From Hyalella azteca (lineage: Eukaryota > Arthropoda > Malacostraca > Amphipoda > Hyalellidae), in assembly GCF_000764305.2 (NCBI RefSeq), contig NW_025937422.1, positions 62,001 to 126,000 of the forward strand: DNA of 64,000 nucleotides, in the 5' to 3' direction. Positions 1 through 12,792 of the stretch are shown piece by piece. Made by a program: the position numbers and the translations under genes. The notes under the pieces were generated by a model. It ran no database searches and was not told where the DNA came from. It was given only the letters and a program-made list of their open reading frames with translations. How positions within the stretch are numbered: position 1 is the first letter of the stretch; every line of letters begins with the position of its first letter.

Positions 1-152
1 AGGGAGCAAGAATTAGTCTAGATTTTTGTAACCGATAATATTCGTATATCATAGAATACGGTTGCTTCCATAAGCCCCATTTTTTTGCCGAAAAATCGCT
101 CACTATTCAATTATTAGGACCTTCATAATCTCTTAAAACTTGATAACGAGCT

Positions 153-2210
153 CTAATTTAAGATAACGCAAATCAAGGCTACTAGCAATGACAGAACTAG
201 AAGTATTTCCCGGCAATACATAGCTGTCCATGAAGCTTTGGGAACAGAGGTTTCTAAAGTGTTCGAGTGGAATACATTGAAGTTCCAGTCCTCGAACACT
301 CGCTGACTATGTTGCTGTGCTTTTCGCAACAATGATGTAATTGTAGTCGGCAATAAATCCGAGGCTGAGCCCGAGTCAGCAGCTAAGACCGGGCATGTAA
401 TTGTAGTCTGCAAAAGATCCGATGGTGAGCCCGAGTCTGTCGCTAAGACCGGGCTTGTAATTGTAGTCTGCAAAAGATCCGAGGGTGAGCCTGATTCGGC
501 CGCTAAGACCGGTGGTGTAATTGTAGTTGGCAAAAGATCCGAGGATACGCCCGAGTCTGCCGCTAAGACCAGTGATGTAATTGTACTCGTAGTTTGTAAA
601 AGATCTGTGGATGAGCACGATTCTGCAGGTATGACCGATGATGTAATTGGAGTCGGCAATAGATCCGAGGCTGAAACACGGTCAGCCTCTAAGACTGGTG
701 ATTTAATTGTAGTTTGCAATGGAACCGAGGAAGAGATTGGGTCAGCCTCTATGATGGGTGATGTAAGGGCAGACTGCAATTGATCCGAGGCTGAACCCGA
801 TGATGTTATTTTAGTTTGTGATGGAATCGCGGCTGCCTGTATGACCGATGATGTAATTTCTGTAGTTTGAAATAGATCCCAGTCTGAGTCCGAGTCTGTC
901 TCTAAAATTTCTTCTTTTGAACAAGGTGTACTTTCCGCTGCATAAGCCGAAACAGAAGGTTTGCAAACTTGGCTTTTGCGTCTTGAATTAGACACTACTC
1001 TCCTAACGAAACGGGGAGACTTTGCAACATCTGTCTTTGATACAATGTTGATGATACCCTCACACTTTGCCTTGGTCCACTGGTAGGGACATTTGCAGTT
1101 TTTGTAAGTATTAAACTTATAGCATTTATTCAAATGGTATCTCGTTGATTGTCCGTCTCTTCTATTGCGCTCGTCGCGACTACAGGTATTCGCTTTTGAA
1201 TGATTGTTTGCACCCTTCTTACAGTTCAGGTAAAGCCACCTCGCGTCAGCATCTGTAACTTCGATGGCGATATGCAACTGGTGAAAACCCCATTGACCTT
1301 TGTTCATGCAGTGCGAAGCGTGGCAGTAACCAGACCTGAGTTTTATCATGGGTGAGCCACCTGAATATAAGTCCAACTTCGTTAAGAGTCCGTCATAATT
1401 GATTTTAGTTAACAGTACTCGAGTGAAACTTCTGTCTTTGTGCATGGTCTGCCCGAATAGGTAGAGGTTCGGACCGAGTTTCTTTAGCACGGTCTGCCAC
1501 TTGATTGTGAAGCTTACGTTGCCGTGCGAATTGTGCTTAGAGCTCGGCTGCGATGGAGCGAACCACAGCACCTGAGTAAACGATAATGCGCAACGAAAAA
1601 TCGAAGATTATATGTGCAATTCAAATAAAGACAATCTGAAAATTTGTATTACACCAACCATCTGGTCAAATTCGTCGTGTTGAGCATGGCAGGCGGATAA
1701 GTTACAGTATGCAGACAGTGTGTGTAAAATGATACGATTTCATACAAAGAATAATTTCATTCTGATATCATGTCAAAAGAATGGAAGATGAATCTAATTT
1801 TATATCATGAAGTTTGAAGTCAACAATTTTTTTTAGTAAAGTTTACTAAATCTTTTTGATAATTAATAGAGTATAGGGAAGATATATATTCATTCCACAA
1901 GTCAAGAAATGCCCGTAAATAACTATATAAATAATTTCAAGGAACTTTACCTACAAGTTATTTCCAAAGTACAATTAGATGTTACATGAATGCTGAATAT
2001 TAGAAAAGATTTTCAAAGTGAAGCCTTTCAATGACGCACCTTTTGTCGAAGCCTCGTGTGTCGGTCGGAGGGCGGATACGCAACCAGCATTTCCTTGCGA
2101 GTGACTTCTTCGAAGCCGTCGAAATGAATACTTCGGGTAATTTTGTAAAAATATTCATATCTTGGACGTTTAAGATGTTCTACAGTTTGATAATTTGTGT
2201 CGAACAACAT
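153..2210 (-). CDS. PHYHIP-C-like tail-anchored protein, paralog 1 (two exons)
   Basis: Exon A is 2210..2040 (57 codons, donor AAAAG/GTGCGT) and exon B is 1571..153 (acceptor TTTACTCAG/GTGCTG); the join is phase 0 and gives 529 aa. The start is placed at the Met that makes exon A 57 codons, as in paralogs 3 and 4; an ATG at 2237 is also in frame. The family core is present: VLWFAPSQ, then GNVSFTIKW, LGPNLYL, RSFTRVLLTK and a Cys-rich end (C-x-CPYQWT). The spacing of YG/HG-N-x-x-F, P-NLY and VL resembles the C-terminal domain of PHYHIP; this is a weak family call from recognition. A Ser/Thr/Pro-rich linker of about 20-residue repeats follows, then a final hydrophobic segment (about 19 residues, ILLVLSLLVALICVIL) that ends the protein, as in tail-anchored membrane proteins. 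Function unknown. Confidence 0.7.
349..850 (-). repeat. 60-bp coding tandem repeat in paralog 1 linker
   Basis: A 60-bp unit recurs with little change from about 349 to 600 and more degenerately to about 850. It keeps frame and encodes 20-residue blocks of the form SDLLQTTITSPVLAADSGSP. The blocks are rich in Ser, Thr, Pro and Leu and lie between the folded core and the C-terminal membrane segment, so they look like a variable-length stalk. The other paralogs have no such array. Confidence 0.85.
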
Positions 2211-2246
2211 CTTTACAAGTTCCGGTGAAGATCTCATATAGGTCAA

Positions 2247-3294
2247 ATCTAACTAAAAGAACTTAGTATGATTGTTAGCCTTATATATTAAAAAAAGTTG
2301 AAAAAGTTTACAAATTGTTATAAGAGGCTTGATTTTATGAATGAAATTCATCAACAATGGGCATAAATAATTCGAAAAGGAGTAGATATTACGATATATA
2401 TGCAAAAAATGAATTAAGTGAAGACTCTATCAAACTTGCTCTATTGAAAGATTTTACGTTCATGTCTTTCCTAGTGCTAAGGTAATTTTTATCTTATAAT
2501 GCCTCCCTATGAAATTTAATAAACAATTACACCTTTTTCGTGAACTCATTGCAATTTTAGTTATCTAATAAACGCACATCTATTGTTAATCATTCTTCTC
2601 TGCGCTTTCAATTCTCTACGGACGCCATTTTTTGTATTAAATTTGTGTTAATTTAATATCACTATAAGCCAAAAAATATCCTGACGAGTAGAAGACAAGT
2701 AAAAAATATCAGCACATTTGCTTCCAATTCTGTACAAATTCACACCTTGTGACCTGGCACGTTGAGTTTATTTATCACTCACATATTTTTATTAAGTGCT
2801 CGTGAGAAGTTCATTCCTGTACTTAGAAAATTTTCTGTAAATTTTACAGAAAAACTAAACAAATTGTTTTAGCCTTAATTATATTCACCATTACACATAT
2901 TATCATTGCAGAATTAGAAAATTTAAATAGTTCAACAAGATTATTTATTTGAGTTTATTTATTCCAAGGTTTCGAAAAATTGATGGATCCTTCAAAAATT
3001 TTTAATTTTTGATTGATTGATTATATATACCCTGGTGCTTTTGGAGCTCCAACTTCAATTTACATTCAAAAATTTTGTTAAATTTTAAATGGAATGGCAG
3101 TTTGCAGTGCATCTCTTGTACGCACCGTCACTCGACTTGTCCAGGCGCACTGTGCGCATCGGACGAGGTGACTGTTGACGTCTGTAACGATGACTACGGT
3201 AAATTCCATTGCGAGCAAATTCTATTGTAGGGCAGACAATGTAGTTTCATTTATATCTAGCTAGACTGTCTAGTTAAGAGTTATGTCAACGGAG
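2247..3294. other. Intergenic, no gene seen
   Basis: AT-rich sequence without convincing coding potential. It lies 5' of paralog 1. An imperfect inverted repeat is visible at about 3126..3172 (GTCAC...GGCGCAC / GTGCGC...GTGAC). Nothing else recognised. Confidence 0.5.
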
Positions 3295-3775
3295 AGTAAA
3301 AAATGAGACAAGATAAAATTAAGACGAGAATAAAATATTAACGGGGAATAAAAAATGAGATAAGACTAAAAAATGAGAGGACCATAAAAAATAGCAGGAG
3401 GCTAGAAAATGAGAAGATAATATAAAATGAGAGGAGAATAAAAAATGAGAGAAGAATAAAATCAGAAAAAAATTTAAAATGAGTGCAAAATAAAAAATAT
3501 TAGGAGAATAAAAAATAAGAGGAGAATAAAAAATGAGAGGACAATAACAAATGACAGGAGGCTAAAAAATGAGAGGAGATTAAAAAATGAGATGAGAATA
3601 GAAAATGAGAGGAGAATAAAACTTGAAAGGAATTAAGAAATGAAAAGAGACTAAAAAATAGGAAGAGAATAAAAAACAAGAGGAAAATAGAAAATGAGGA
3701 AGAAAATAAAATGTGAAAAGAACAAAAAATGAATGAGAATAAAATTGAGAGGTGATTAAAAAATGAGAAGTAAGG
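3295..3775. repeat. Purine-rich degenerate tandem repeat
   Basis: About 20-bp units of the type GAGAATAAAAAATGAGAGGA are repeated some 20 times with many small changes. One strand is almost wholly purine. The open frame on the minus strand here (3580..3855) is a by-product of the composition. Confidence 0.85.
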
Positions 3776-5799
3776 AATGTAAGTAGAATTTGTTTTATTA
3801 ATTCGAATCGGATTGTGGAATTTTGACTTGTATTTTTGTGTCTGTTTCCGTTCAAAAATGAAAGCTATTTTAAACTGCCTTGGATTGAAATCTACGTCTG
3901 AAACTTCGAGCTTACATTTTCAAACATGCGACAACTACAGATGACTGTAGCCCATCAGAAAAAATCCCTAATCGTAAACGAGACTATTTCCTAGTTAGAA
4001 ATTTTTGCCGCAACAGCGCACAAAATATTGATAAAAAACTACCAATAGCATTCTGAGTTTCAATGCTAAATGCATTCCAATGACACACATTTTTTTCCAT
4101 GCTCATATCTCGCGGAGTTGTCGGAAAGTCCTGATGGAGCCGTGTTACTGGAAATAAGATTATTTTTTTAATGTTTGCCTAACCTTAAATAGTTTGAAAT
4201 GCATTAACCGTTATATGTTTCATTTGTGTGGAGGTCATTATCGTTGGGGTTATATAAAGACAGCAACCGATGGAATACGGGAATAAACAAGAAACAATTG
4301 GTAGTCTTCACAATGATTCTCCACAACTCGCACCCAAAATTGCACGCAAAATTATATTATACTGGTAACAGGACGAGAAAACAGGCAATATAGAATAAAA
4401 TGTCACTTTATGCTTGATATGCAATTTTAGACTCATTAGTCTTATGTACGCAAAATTTAATAAACTAATGTGTCAGAGCTCATTTATTAAGCTCTACCTG
4501 AGGATCGGGATACGTGACAAAGGTCACGAAGGATAAGTAAGACACAGCTGTCTAGATAACATATCTTTATATAAGGGGTGGTTACAAATACATGAGTTTC
4601 GATACAGAGGTATAAGCTACGGCGTCGACAGTATAAGGTCGGAGAACTCAACCGACGCGTTACATCGCGGAGCGCTTAACAGCTACTACGGGGGCTCATA
4701 CTATTAAGGTTATCAGCCCATATAAAGCCTTCAACTTCCGCCCTCAACTAAGGTCTTGATCGCGTGATCTATCACGTGATGTCTTCCAGACACTTACTCA
4801 TGTCTAGTACTTTTCCATTAATCTCAATCAGTTCAAGTGACTATAACGTCCCAGTTACATATGACCTAATCATATAATATAATTATAATGATTATAATAA
4901 AACGCCAGATTGACACCGGACAAATGTGCAAAACTTGAAAATTACAGAAGTTAGAAGAATTTCATGTCGTGAGGATAAGTATAGTTTTACTTGTAAATGT
5001 GTCGTGTAACGCTTTATATTCTAGAACAAATCCATCAATACATAGAGCGCAGTACGCTGTATAGTTACTCGCGCGCGCGCGCTGCATAAAAAAAAAATAA
5101 GTGAGCAATATGCTGTATAATAACAAGTGAGCAGTGAGGAATGTGCCTTGAGAACCGTGGCACTGATATGTTCATAGCGTCATCGCACCTGCAATGGCTT
5201 CATCTTATCAGTGTGCTAGAGTGTCTTGGCTGAGAAAGTTCACAATAAAAGTTGTGCAGTCGCAATTAGAACTAGAATTAAGTTTCATTTAAAATTTTAA
5301 AAATGGATCAATGCTTCATATGTCTGTTTGTTAAATTTCTCAGTTTGGAACGAGCTTGGCGTTATTTAAGCCATTGGTATGCAATGGTTCAAATTTAGCG
5401 TAACAGAACTGTAAGCTAAAGACCATCGTTGAAATTCGCTATTCTTCGTTTGAGATCGTTAGACCTGATCTGAGCGCGAGGTCCATGCCGCTAGAATCTT
5501 TCTTTTGTTTGGTTCTTCCATCCCTTGGTTGCCAGCGCAAAATATTGCTAACAAATTGGAAGTAATAGTAGCAGTAAATCTGGAGCTGAACGTGTCAGAC
5601 GAAGACTCAGTTTTGGCGGAAAGGGTGTTGGATCTTAATATCAAACATAACATAGTAAAAGGGCTATGAAGAATAGGCTGGGTTGGCCTGTCGCCGATTA
5701 TTATAATGCTCTTAAATTGTTTCTTGGAGATCTGAGAACTGGCCTTTTGATAATATCTATCTAAAACTGACGTTGAAGCTAAGAAGCTGCTGAACATCC
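3776..5799. other. Intergenic, no gene seen
   Basis: No supported gene. A short alternating GC run is at about 5071..5081. The part from about 5459 to 5799 is probably the 3' untranslated end of the non-LTR remnant that follows on the minus strand; the open frame there (5459..5797) shows no family motif. Confidence 0.4.
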
Positions 5800-6120
5800 A
5801 TCAATTTGTGAGGTGGGAGTCACTTGTAGTCGAAACCTATACTCCTGGATAGCTTAATGTTTTCTGTTTTTGAGCTCATATATACTAGGAGCGCCAACGA
5901 TGCAAGCAGGAAGTTTGTTCCACTTGTCGGTGACTCGAAGCGAGAAGAAGTGTTGTTGCATGGATGAGTTGCAACGCAGTTTTTTAGCTTATGGCAGTTG
6001 GCCCGTGGCCCCTGGTGTTGGTTCTTGTTTCAAATTCTAGTAATCCTTCTAGGATCTTTTATAAACCATGAGTATACTTGTATACTTCAATTAGGTTACT
6101 TCGCATACGTCCATAACGAA
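5800..6120 (-). pseudogene. Non-LTR retrotransposon, 3' end of reverse transcriptase ORF (remnant)
   Basis: Reading the minus strand from about 6120 gives RMRSNLIEVYKYTHGL, and further on in another frame FFSLRVTDKWNKLP followed by GAPSIYELKNR. These match the usual C-terminal tail of non-LTR reverse transcriptases (R-GDLIEVYK, then FFS-RV-WN-LP, then APS---FKNR), as known for CR1/L2-like and related elements. Frameshifts and a stop after IYELKNRKH show that it is dead. No polymerase core is present, so the copy is 5' truncated or decayed. Clade not determined. Confidence 0.7.
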
Positions 6121-6135
6121 ATGAGCTATTAAATC

Positions 6136-7266
6136 TCCATAGAATGTTGTAAATATTATCATTCTGCAATAATCACATGATGACGTGGTAAGTTAGGAAT
6201 TTTGTAGTCAGGTCCACGAAATTTATTTTATAGTTCAATCCAGGCATATCAAGAAATAATCTAAAATCACTAAAAATTAAGAGGTCAAGGAACGACAATC
6301 AAGACAATAGTATTTTCCAATTGTGCAACGCAGCATCTTCAACTTCAGGTCCCATATAGTGGGGTACCCAGATGTGGCAATCATTTGAAAATTATTTTTT
6401 TTAATGGTACTAAAGACAATCGTTTTGAAAAATAGCTTCAATTGCTCATTTTCTGCTGCAAAGTCAAATTATTTATAAACAATCTAATCAAAAGTTTTAT
6501 ACATTTTGGCTCGAAAGAGAATTATCAGCTTTCATTGATACAGATACAACTTACTAACATAAATACGATATAGCAAATTTAGGAAGTATCTGCTTTTAAG
6601 TCGTTTCCGTTTCTGACAAGAACTTGATCATTAAATCTCCTAAGCTAATTTGAATACAATAATCAAATTTCGACACGACATTTCTATTATAAATTGTTTC
6701 ATCGAAACATCATCCGTGAGAAGAAATTATCTGTCATGTACATGCTTTTAATTCCCCAGAATATAGAAAAACTTGCTAAAAACTGCTTTGGGAGAATTTA
6801 GATCGTGGCATATAATTCCACAGTTTGTTGAAGAGACGAACTGATTGTAGACAGCAGCAGGCATTGTAATGTTGTGTTTAGTTTTCCTTGAGTGTGTTAT
6901 TAATATATTAATAATATCGCGCATTATGGTAAAAAATCTGCAATAAGGATTTCATTCTACTCTAAAAAACATTAAATTATTGTACCTTTATTATTATAAA
7001 TTTTAAATTTATAAACTCGTTACCTCATGAGGTATTCCACCAAGTAGTTTACAGTATCTTTAGGACCTGGAACTACTGACCGTTGTATGTCGAGAAGCAT
7101 AACGGTGTAGCTACATTAGTGTCGTTTCTGCACATCCACTGAATCATAGAATTAAGTAATTATTTAATTAATAATATTTGGATGATTGTGGATGAGTAAA
7201 ATTTATCTCCAACGGCAGGTGCAAGCGTACGAAACTCTTTAGGGTCACATTTTGTAAACTGCCTGA
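6136..7266. other. Intergenic, no gene seen
   Basis: AT-rich DNA upstream of paralog 2. No promoter element could be assigned with confidence and no coding signal was seen. Confidence 0.5.
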
Positions 7267-8850
7267 ATGAAGAGGGATAAAATGCTGCATTTTGTATCGG
7301 TGAAACCCATAAAAGATCCCACCTATGAAGAGCTTGATGAAATTAGCCGATGCGTTCATTTCGATGACTTCGAAAATGCCGTTCGCAAGAAATACCTTGC
7401 GCCGCAGTCACTCATCAACAGCCACAGGCATCTCCAACGACAGGTGCGATTTGAGGCGTGATGATCTGACAAAATTTCGGTGCCGTGCTTGCCAATCTTA
7501 TAAAGAATCAAATGCTTGATGTGATAAAATCTTGCAGTCTGTAGGACAACTTATGGGCGCCAAACATTACTTGCGGGTATCTCACTGCATCGTTTACCAT
7601 TCCAACGCATTCTTGCCGAATAAACTACAACATCTGACTCTAGCCGATGCGGAGTGGCAAGTTGCACATCTTAATGAACATTAAAGTTTTTTTTCAGGCT
7701 TCAAATAAATATATAAATGTAAATACTAATACCTCTAAATTTTTTTAGGAATGAGTTATTTGGTACAAATATACTGTACAACACGTATTTAGATATCAAT
7801 ACGTTTAGATATCAATATTAACAAACTAGCGGTCAGGATCCGCCTAACGTGCGTATTAGAGGAAGGACAGTGCAGAATGACTCCGCTCTGTCTTGGAAAT
7901 TGCCTGGTGTTTGAATAGCTCAATTCGCTTCGCAAGGATTCATCAGGCATTGTGTTCACGATAGCTCGGTCAGGCCGTACCTTGGTTACTATGTGCATAA
8001 CAGTAAATTAATGGATATCTTTGCTCGCGTATAAATAGATCATTATTGTTCAATTAGTGAGAGGTTGATCCATTCAAACGAATGCTTTCTTGCTGGTAAA
8101 AATTATTAATGTTTTTTTCAATTACAGGTTCTGTGGTTCGCACCATCGCAGTCCAGCTCGGAGCACAATTTCTACGGTAACGTCAGTTTCACCATCAAGT
8201 GGGAGACCGTGCTAGAGAAACTGGGGCCAAATCTTTACCTTCTCGACCAGGCAGTCTATAACGACAGAAGTTTCACTCGAGTCCTAGTAACTAAAAACAA
8301 TTATGACGGAAAGTTGAAGAAAGTCAGACTGAATTCAAATGATACGCCTATGACAAAATCAGATTCTGGTTTTCGCCACGTTTCGTATTGCGAGAACAAT
8401 GAACGCGGAGGTCCTCACGAGCTGCAGATCGCGATCGAGGTAGACGCTGCTGACGCGAAATGGCTGTACTCGGAGTGTAAAGTGTCTTCAAATAATCATT
8501 CTGATGTAAATAGTCTTCATTCAGGACACAACGCTAGAAATTCTGGGACAATCTCAAACTTTGAATCCTTCAAATGCTTCAAATTTAATACAGCGCAGAA
8601 GTGTCAATGTCCCTACCCATGGACTCAAGATCAGTGCGAGGAACGCACCAGGGCGCTACTGAGACCTGTTTACCCAGCTCAAAATTCTCGCCGTGACCAA
8701 GTCCGTTCGGCTCCGGCACCTTTGCAAACAGGTCGAACTAGGCCGGCAATGACGAATTCAAGTCGCACGCTCGCAATTCGCGGACGAATTGGCCGAACAT
8801 GGCGGTGGCGTCGCACGTTATCTCGCAGAAATGTGCGAATGTTGCAGTAG
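7267..8850 (+). CDS. PHYHIP-C-like protein, paralog 2 (two exons)
   Basis: Exon A is 7267..7443 (59 codons, donor CAG/GTGCGA) and exon B is 8128..8850 (acceptor AATTACAG/GTTCTG); phase 0, 299 aa. Exon A carries the family block YEELDEISRCVHFDDF. Exon B carries VLWFAPSQSSSEHNFYG, LGPNLYLLDQ, RSFTRVLVTKNNYDG, GPHELQIAIEVD, FESFKCFKFNTA and CPYPWT. It is the only member on the plus strand. The C-terminal 50 residues are Arg-rich (TWRWRRTLSRRNVRMLQ) and contain no membrane segment, unlike paralogs 1 and 4. The +1 frame over 8799..8981 is open and more hydrophobic, so a frameshift near 8780-8800 may have replaced the original tail. Function unknown; tail-anchor loss is inference. Confidence 0.7.
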
Positions 8851-10489
8851 CTTGGACATGCTTGTCTTGGGGCGATGCTGGCGCAACCGTTGGGGCAGGC
8901 TTGTACGAATGTTATGATTGGTTTGAGATGCAGAGTTTAGCAAATCAAATGCAGTGTTTTACTATTAATTCTCTATCCTGACAAAACTGCAGCAACTGGT
9001 CTTGATTATTGCTGATCGTTGCCACTGCGTTCAAGTGTCAGTGCGGTGTTGATATTCTTCTAAACTTTTATTATTAATGTCGAAAAAAATTTTTCTTGAA
9101 GTGGTAATCGAGTACAAACATTAGGGAATTTTGATATTTTGTGAAATATAAAGATTTACTGCATGTGTGATGAATCTTGATTGTTTATATTTAAATTTCA
9201 GCGAACTGTGATTTACAAGGAACGCCTTGTATGCCTATTTTAAATCACGTAAATTCGTGTGAATATCATATAAGAATGTAATTTTATTTTGATTTACTTA
9301 CATTAACCTTGCTTCATATTGAATGTAAATTTTCTATAGTGTTTGCTCTTTCAGCGAATGTTCCTAATTTTGGCCAGTATTTTTACTTTCAACCTGTATT
9401 TATACGTTCAGCGAGTATTTCTACTTCAAGCGCAGGCAAGACTGGTGACTGGTTTTGTCTTATTATGATCATAGCTGAGTTTATAATGACCGTTTATTTA
9501 AAATTATACATACGTTACATTATATCGAATTTACCGTTTTTTAACAATGAACAAGAATATATTTCAATAAATGAAAATGAAATTATTAAGGGCTCTTAAG
9601 AATATTTTACATGGGCTGAAAAGAGAGCTTCTTCGAAGATGGCAAAGCAGCGACAATCATGTTTGTTATGTTTGGCCTCGGGAGTGCGCGAGGACACATC
9701 AGTTCGCTTGGCTGGCATGTTGGTTTATTAGTTATTATCTCGGATGTAATTCCGTTCATGAACATGTTTTGTTTAATATTAGTTTGGTATCGCATATGAC
9801 TCTGACTGTGTGATCTAAACACTGATCGAGCTATACACAAAACTTATATACTACTCAAAATTTGTGTAACTAGTTTTTGAACATTCAAAGAAATTAGTGA
9901 TGATGAATTGAAATATCAATCGTCTAACACTCTAACGAATGCAACTTTGGTCACCGTCCACTACAGGTGCCTTGTTAATTTTAAGCCAATGTTTATTCGT
10001 GAATTTAATTGCACTTTAGTTACTTGGCGGGTGACTGAAAATCTACATAGTTTAATAGACTCAGCTCTCTATACCGACGATACGCGATAGTTTCATGGCA
10101 CGCCGTCTTGGTCGTCGATGTAATTTCGTCCTAATTATTTAATCCGTTCCGCTTGCAAAAGTAGAATCCTTTTGTTTTTTGATTTAATTCCTATTGTAGT
10201 AGACGTTTTAAGGCTGTGTAAAGTAAAATTCGCTTGAGAATGAATAACCACCATGTCTTATTATTAACTATCATGTCGTAAGCAGGTTGTAATATACTGT
10301 AACGCAGAATCATTCACATGAATCACATGCCACTGTTCTTTCATAAAAAATTTCAGTCATGTCTTTTACATGTTTCTGTGCCGTAACTCCATTAATTTCG
10401 TAAAATTAAATTCATGTCCAAATTTCATTTTGTTTGCTTTATTCATTGTCTGTAATTAATTGACCAATTATTTCCGCACAATTATCGAA
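8851..10489. other. Intergenic, no gene seen
   Basis: Downstream flank of paralog 2. The first 130 bases may hold the out-of-frame remains of its original C-terminus. The rest is AT-rich and shows no family motif in any frame. Confidence 0.45.
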
Positions 10490-10770
10490 CTACTGTACTG
10501 GTAGATTTAAGAAGTACAGAAGGAATGGATGCTCTTTAAGATCACTTAAGGACAAAACTTTGTCTCTCCCCGTATACAATTTTATCAGCAGGTCTTGCTT
10601 ACTGTCATCTTCCGAAAGTTCAACGGCGTCAACATTTTTAGCATTCAATTTCCACCACACTTTACGACAAAACTCGGCATCACATATAAAGGCCAAGTCA
10701 AAGTGCCTTTCGTTTCTACTATACCAGTATCCCGTGCCAATATCCTGTTTTCATTGGACATAAAGCATTG
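10490..10770 (-). pseudogene. Coding-like fragment of unknown family, frameshifted
   Basis: Minus-strand frames read NRILARDTGIVETKGTLTWP and then, after a frame change near 10640, AKNVDAVELSEDDSKQDLL and LKEHPFLLYFLNLPVQ. Both stretches have normal protein composition. I do not recognise a family. The likeliest reading is a fragment of an old transposon or gene copy with one frameshift; a chance open frame cannot be excluded. Confidence 0.3.
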
Positions 10771-11269
10771 TTTAGGAAGAGAAAATCCTTAATGAACCTG
10801 AGGAAGAGTAAAATTGCTGAAAAGGTTTCAATGCAACATTATATCCATAAACCTTTTGACTGGCAACTAAATGGAAAAAATTCAGATCCAATTCTCATTA
10901 TCTATCGACGTCTGATTATTTCAAATTTACCTCAGTTTTTGAGCGGCCAGGCAGGTCGCTACTGTGCATTCACGTTTTTTTCTCAGGCTTTCCCTCCAGC
11001 GAAGCCGAAGTCGGGCAACACTTGACTCCAGCATACAGACCATAGACGACTTCTCACTTGAACCCACGACAACTTGCTCTTCTCCTTAGAAGCCTTGAAG
11101 TCGCTACCTTACTCTATGCTGTTGATCAGAGACTGCTTCTTGATCAGCCATGAGTTTTACTTCTCTAACTTCCATACTGGCCATTGTCTTCTAATATAAA
11201 ATTAGTTCATTCATGGATCTTATTCTCACTTAGTTGCCCTTTTCACTTTTTTAATTGATTCAATGGATA

Positions 11270-11665
11270 GCCAATAACAGATAAAAGATAATTGATCTAG
11301 CGGAAAAAGGCTGATGGATAATTGACTCTATGGTTGATTGAAGCTTCACGGATTCAATGGACTCAATCAAATAGTGATATATGATTCAATCGATAAGGGA
11401 TGAATGATTCAATGAAAAAGTGCTAAATGATTCAATCGATAAGAAATAAATTAATAAAAATAAAATTATTTTTATTAATTTAAAAATAAATCAGATTATT
11501 AGGTAATAAACAATTTAATTGATAAATAATAAACGATTTAATTGATAAATGATAAACGATTTAATTTATAAATGATAAACGATTTAATTAATAAGTTATG
11601 AACGATTTAATGGATACTCCTGAACGATATGATTGCTAAATGATAAATAAAAAAAAGCGAAACGA
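11270..11665. repeat. Degenerate AT-rich tandem repeat
   Basis: Units of about 21-23 bp built on GATAAATGATAAACGATTTAAT and the related GATTCAATCGATAAG recur with drift. No coding capacity. Confidence 0.7.
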
Positions 11666-12700
11666 ATAGTTCATAATTAATTTAACTCACTGACTGATAA
11701 ATCTTGACTCATTGATAATTTATAATTTTAATATAATCATACCTAATTGACATTTATTGCAGATTGTCTGGTACAAATGTTGACAAAATACTTGATCAGA
11801 ACAGAAACGCCGGTTTTGCCAAATTTAAGGAGGAGCTAGATATGATATTATCATCACGACTCTAACTCCTATTCTGAATTTACTCGTACATTTCATCTAG
11901 GCTTAATGTGCGGACGATATGATGCGTGTGAAAGAAGAGGTGGCACAGCTTGACAGCCCTCCTCCGCGGACGGGTGCAGCTAGTTTATTTCTTCGAAATA
12001 GTTTAGATTCTTTAATAGTTTAAATAGTTTTTATTTCTTTCTAGTTTATTTCTGCGAAATAAAAATTTTAAAGACTTTTCCGTGCCTTATCGTTGTTTTT
12101 CTGTCCTCGCCAGGACATCATTTTCTTCAGAAATCTTGCTGAACGTAACAGTACACCATGACAGTGCACTTCTCATTTATTATACGCAGATATTTGGTAT
12201 AGACTATAAGTGTGTGAAGGCACGTCATACTCTATACTTGACAAAAGAAACAGCATGAAAAATTCTGCTGATCGAACTGATGTTAAAGTTGCACACATCC
12301 AATTTACTGCTATTAACTATTGTATTATGCAAATTTGTTCAACTAAGAGCATTCCTGCAAATGAGGCCGAGAAATTTGGTAGATGAAAATGGAAATGACT
12401 ATTTCATTCTTTTTTAGATTACGAGCACAAAAAAGACAGAATTAGTAGAAAAGGGCAAGTAAACTAAAAATAAAATAATAAAACATGAACTCACTTATGT
12501 GGTAAGTAGAGCGAGATTTACAGTTGCACCTAAATGGGGAGCGCAGCCGTGGGTAACAAAATTGACTCGTAAACAGGCCCTGGGCCCAACGCCAGCCATC
12601 AGCATGCAATATCTACACATAGCCTCAGATCAATGAGCTGTGGGTAACTCCGGCTAACAGTTAATCCGCTGTGCACAACACAGCTACTGCTTCACAGCGC
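11666..12700. other. Intergenic, no gene seen
   Basis: AT-rich up to about 12520, then a more GC-rich part leading into the hairpin that follows. No coding signal. Confidence 0.4.
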
Positions 12701-12792
12701 CGGAGCGCAAAAGGCCCTACCGCAACAGAGGCGCAGGTTAGGTTAGGTTAAGTTTTAAGAGTAGCTGTTGCGGTAGGGCCTGCTGCGCTCCG
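12701..12792. repeat. Inverted repeat (28-bp arms) with TTAGG-type loop
   Basis: Arms 12701..12728 and 12765..12792 are inverted copies (CTGTTGCGGTAGGGCC then TGCGCTCCG, with two mismatches between the blocks). The loop contains GGTTAGGTTAGGTTAAG at 12736..12752. The arms are GC-rich against an AT-rich background. Could be the end of a foldback or Helitron-like element; not assigned. Confidence 0.8.

Noticed and set aside
4471..4922. Possible solo LTR (starts TGTCAGAG, ends ATTGACA)
   Set aside because: No matching target duplication, no clear polyadenylation or primer site pair; TG...CA alone is weak.
5459..5797. 112-codon minus-strand frame
   Set aside because: Directly 3' of the reverse transcriptase remnant; more likely its untranslated end than a separate gene.
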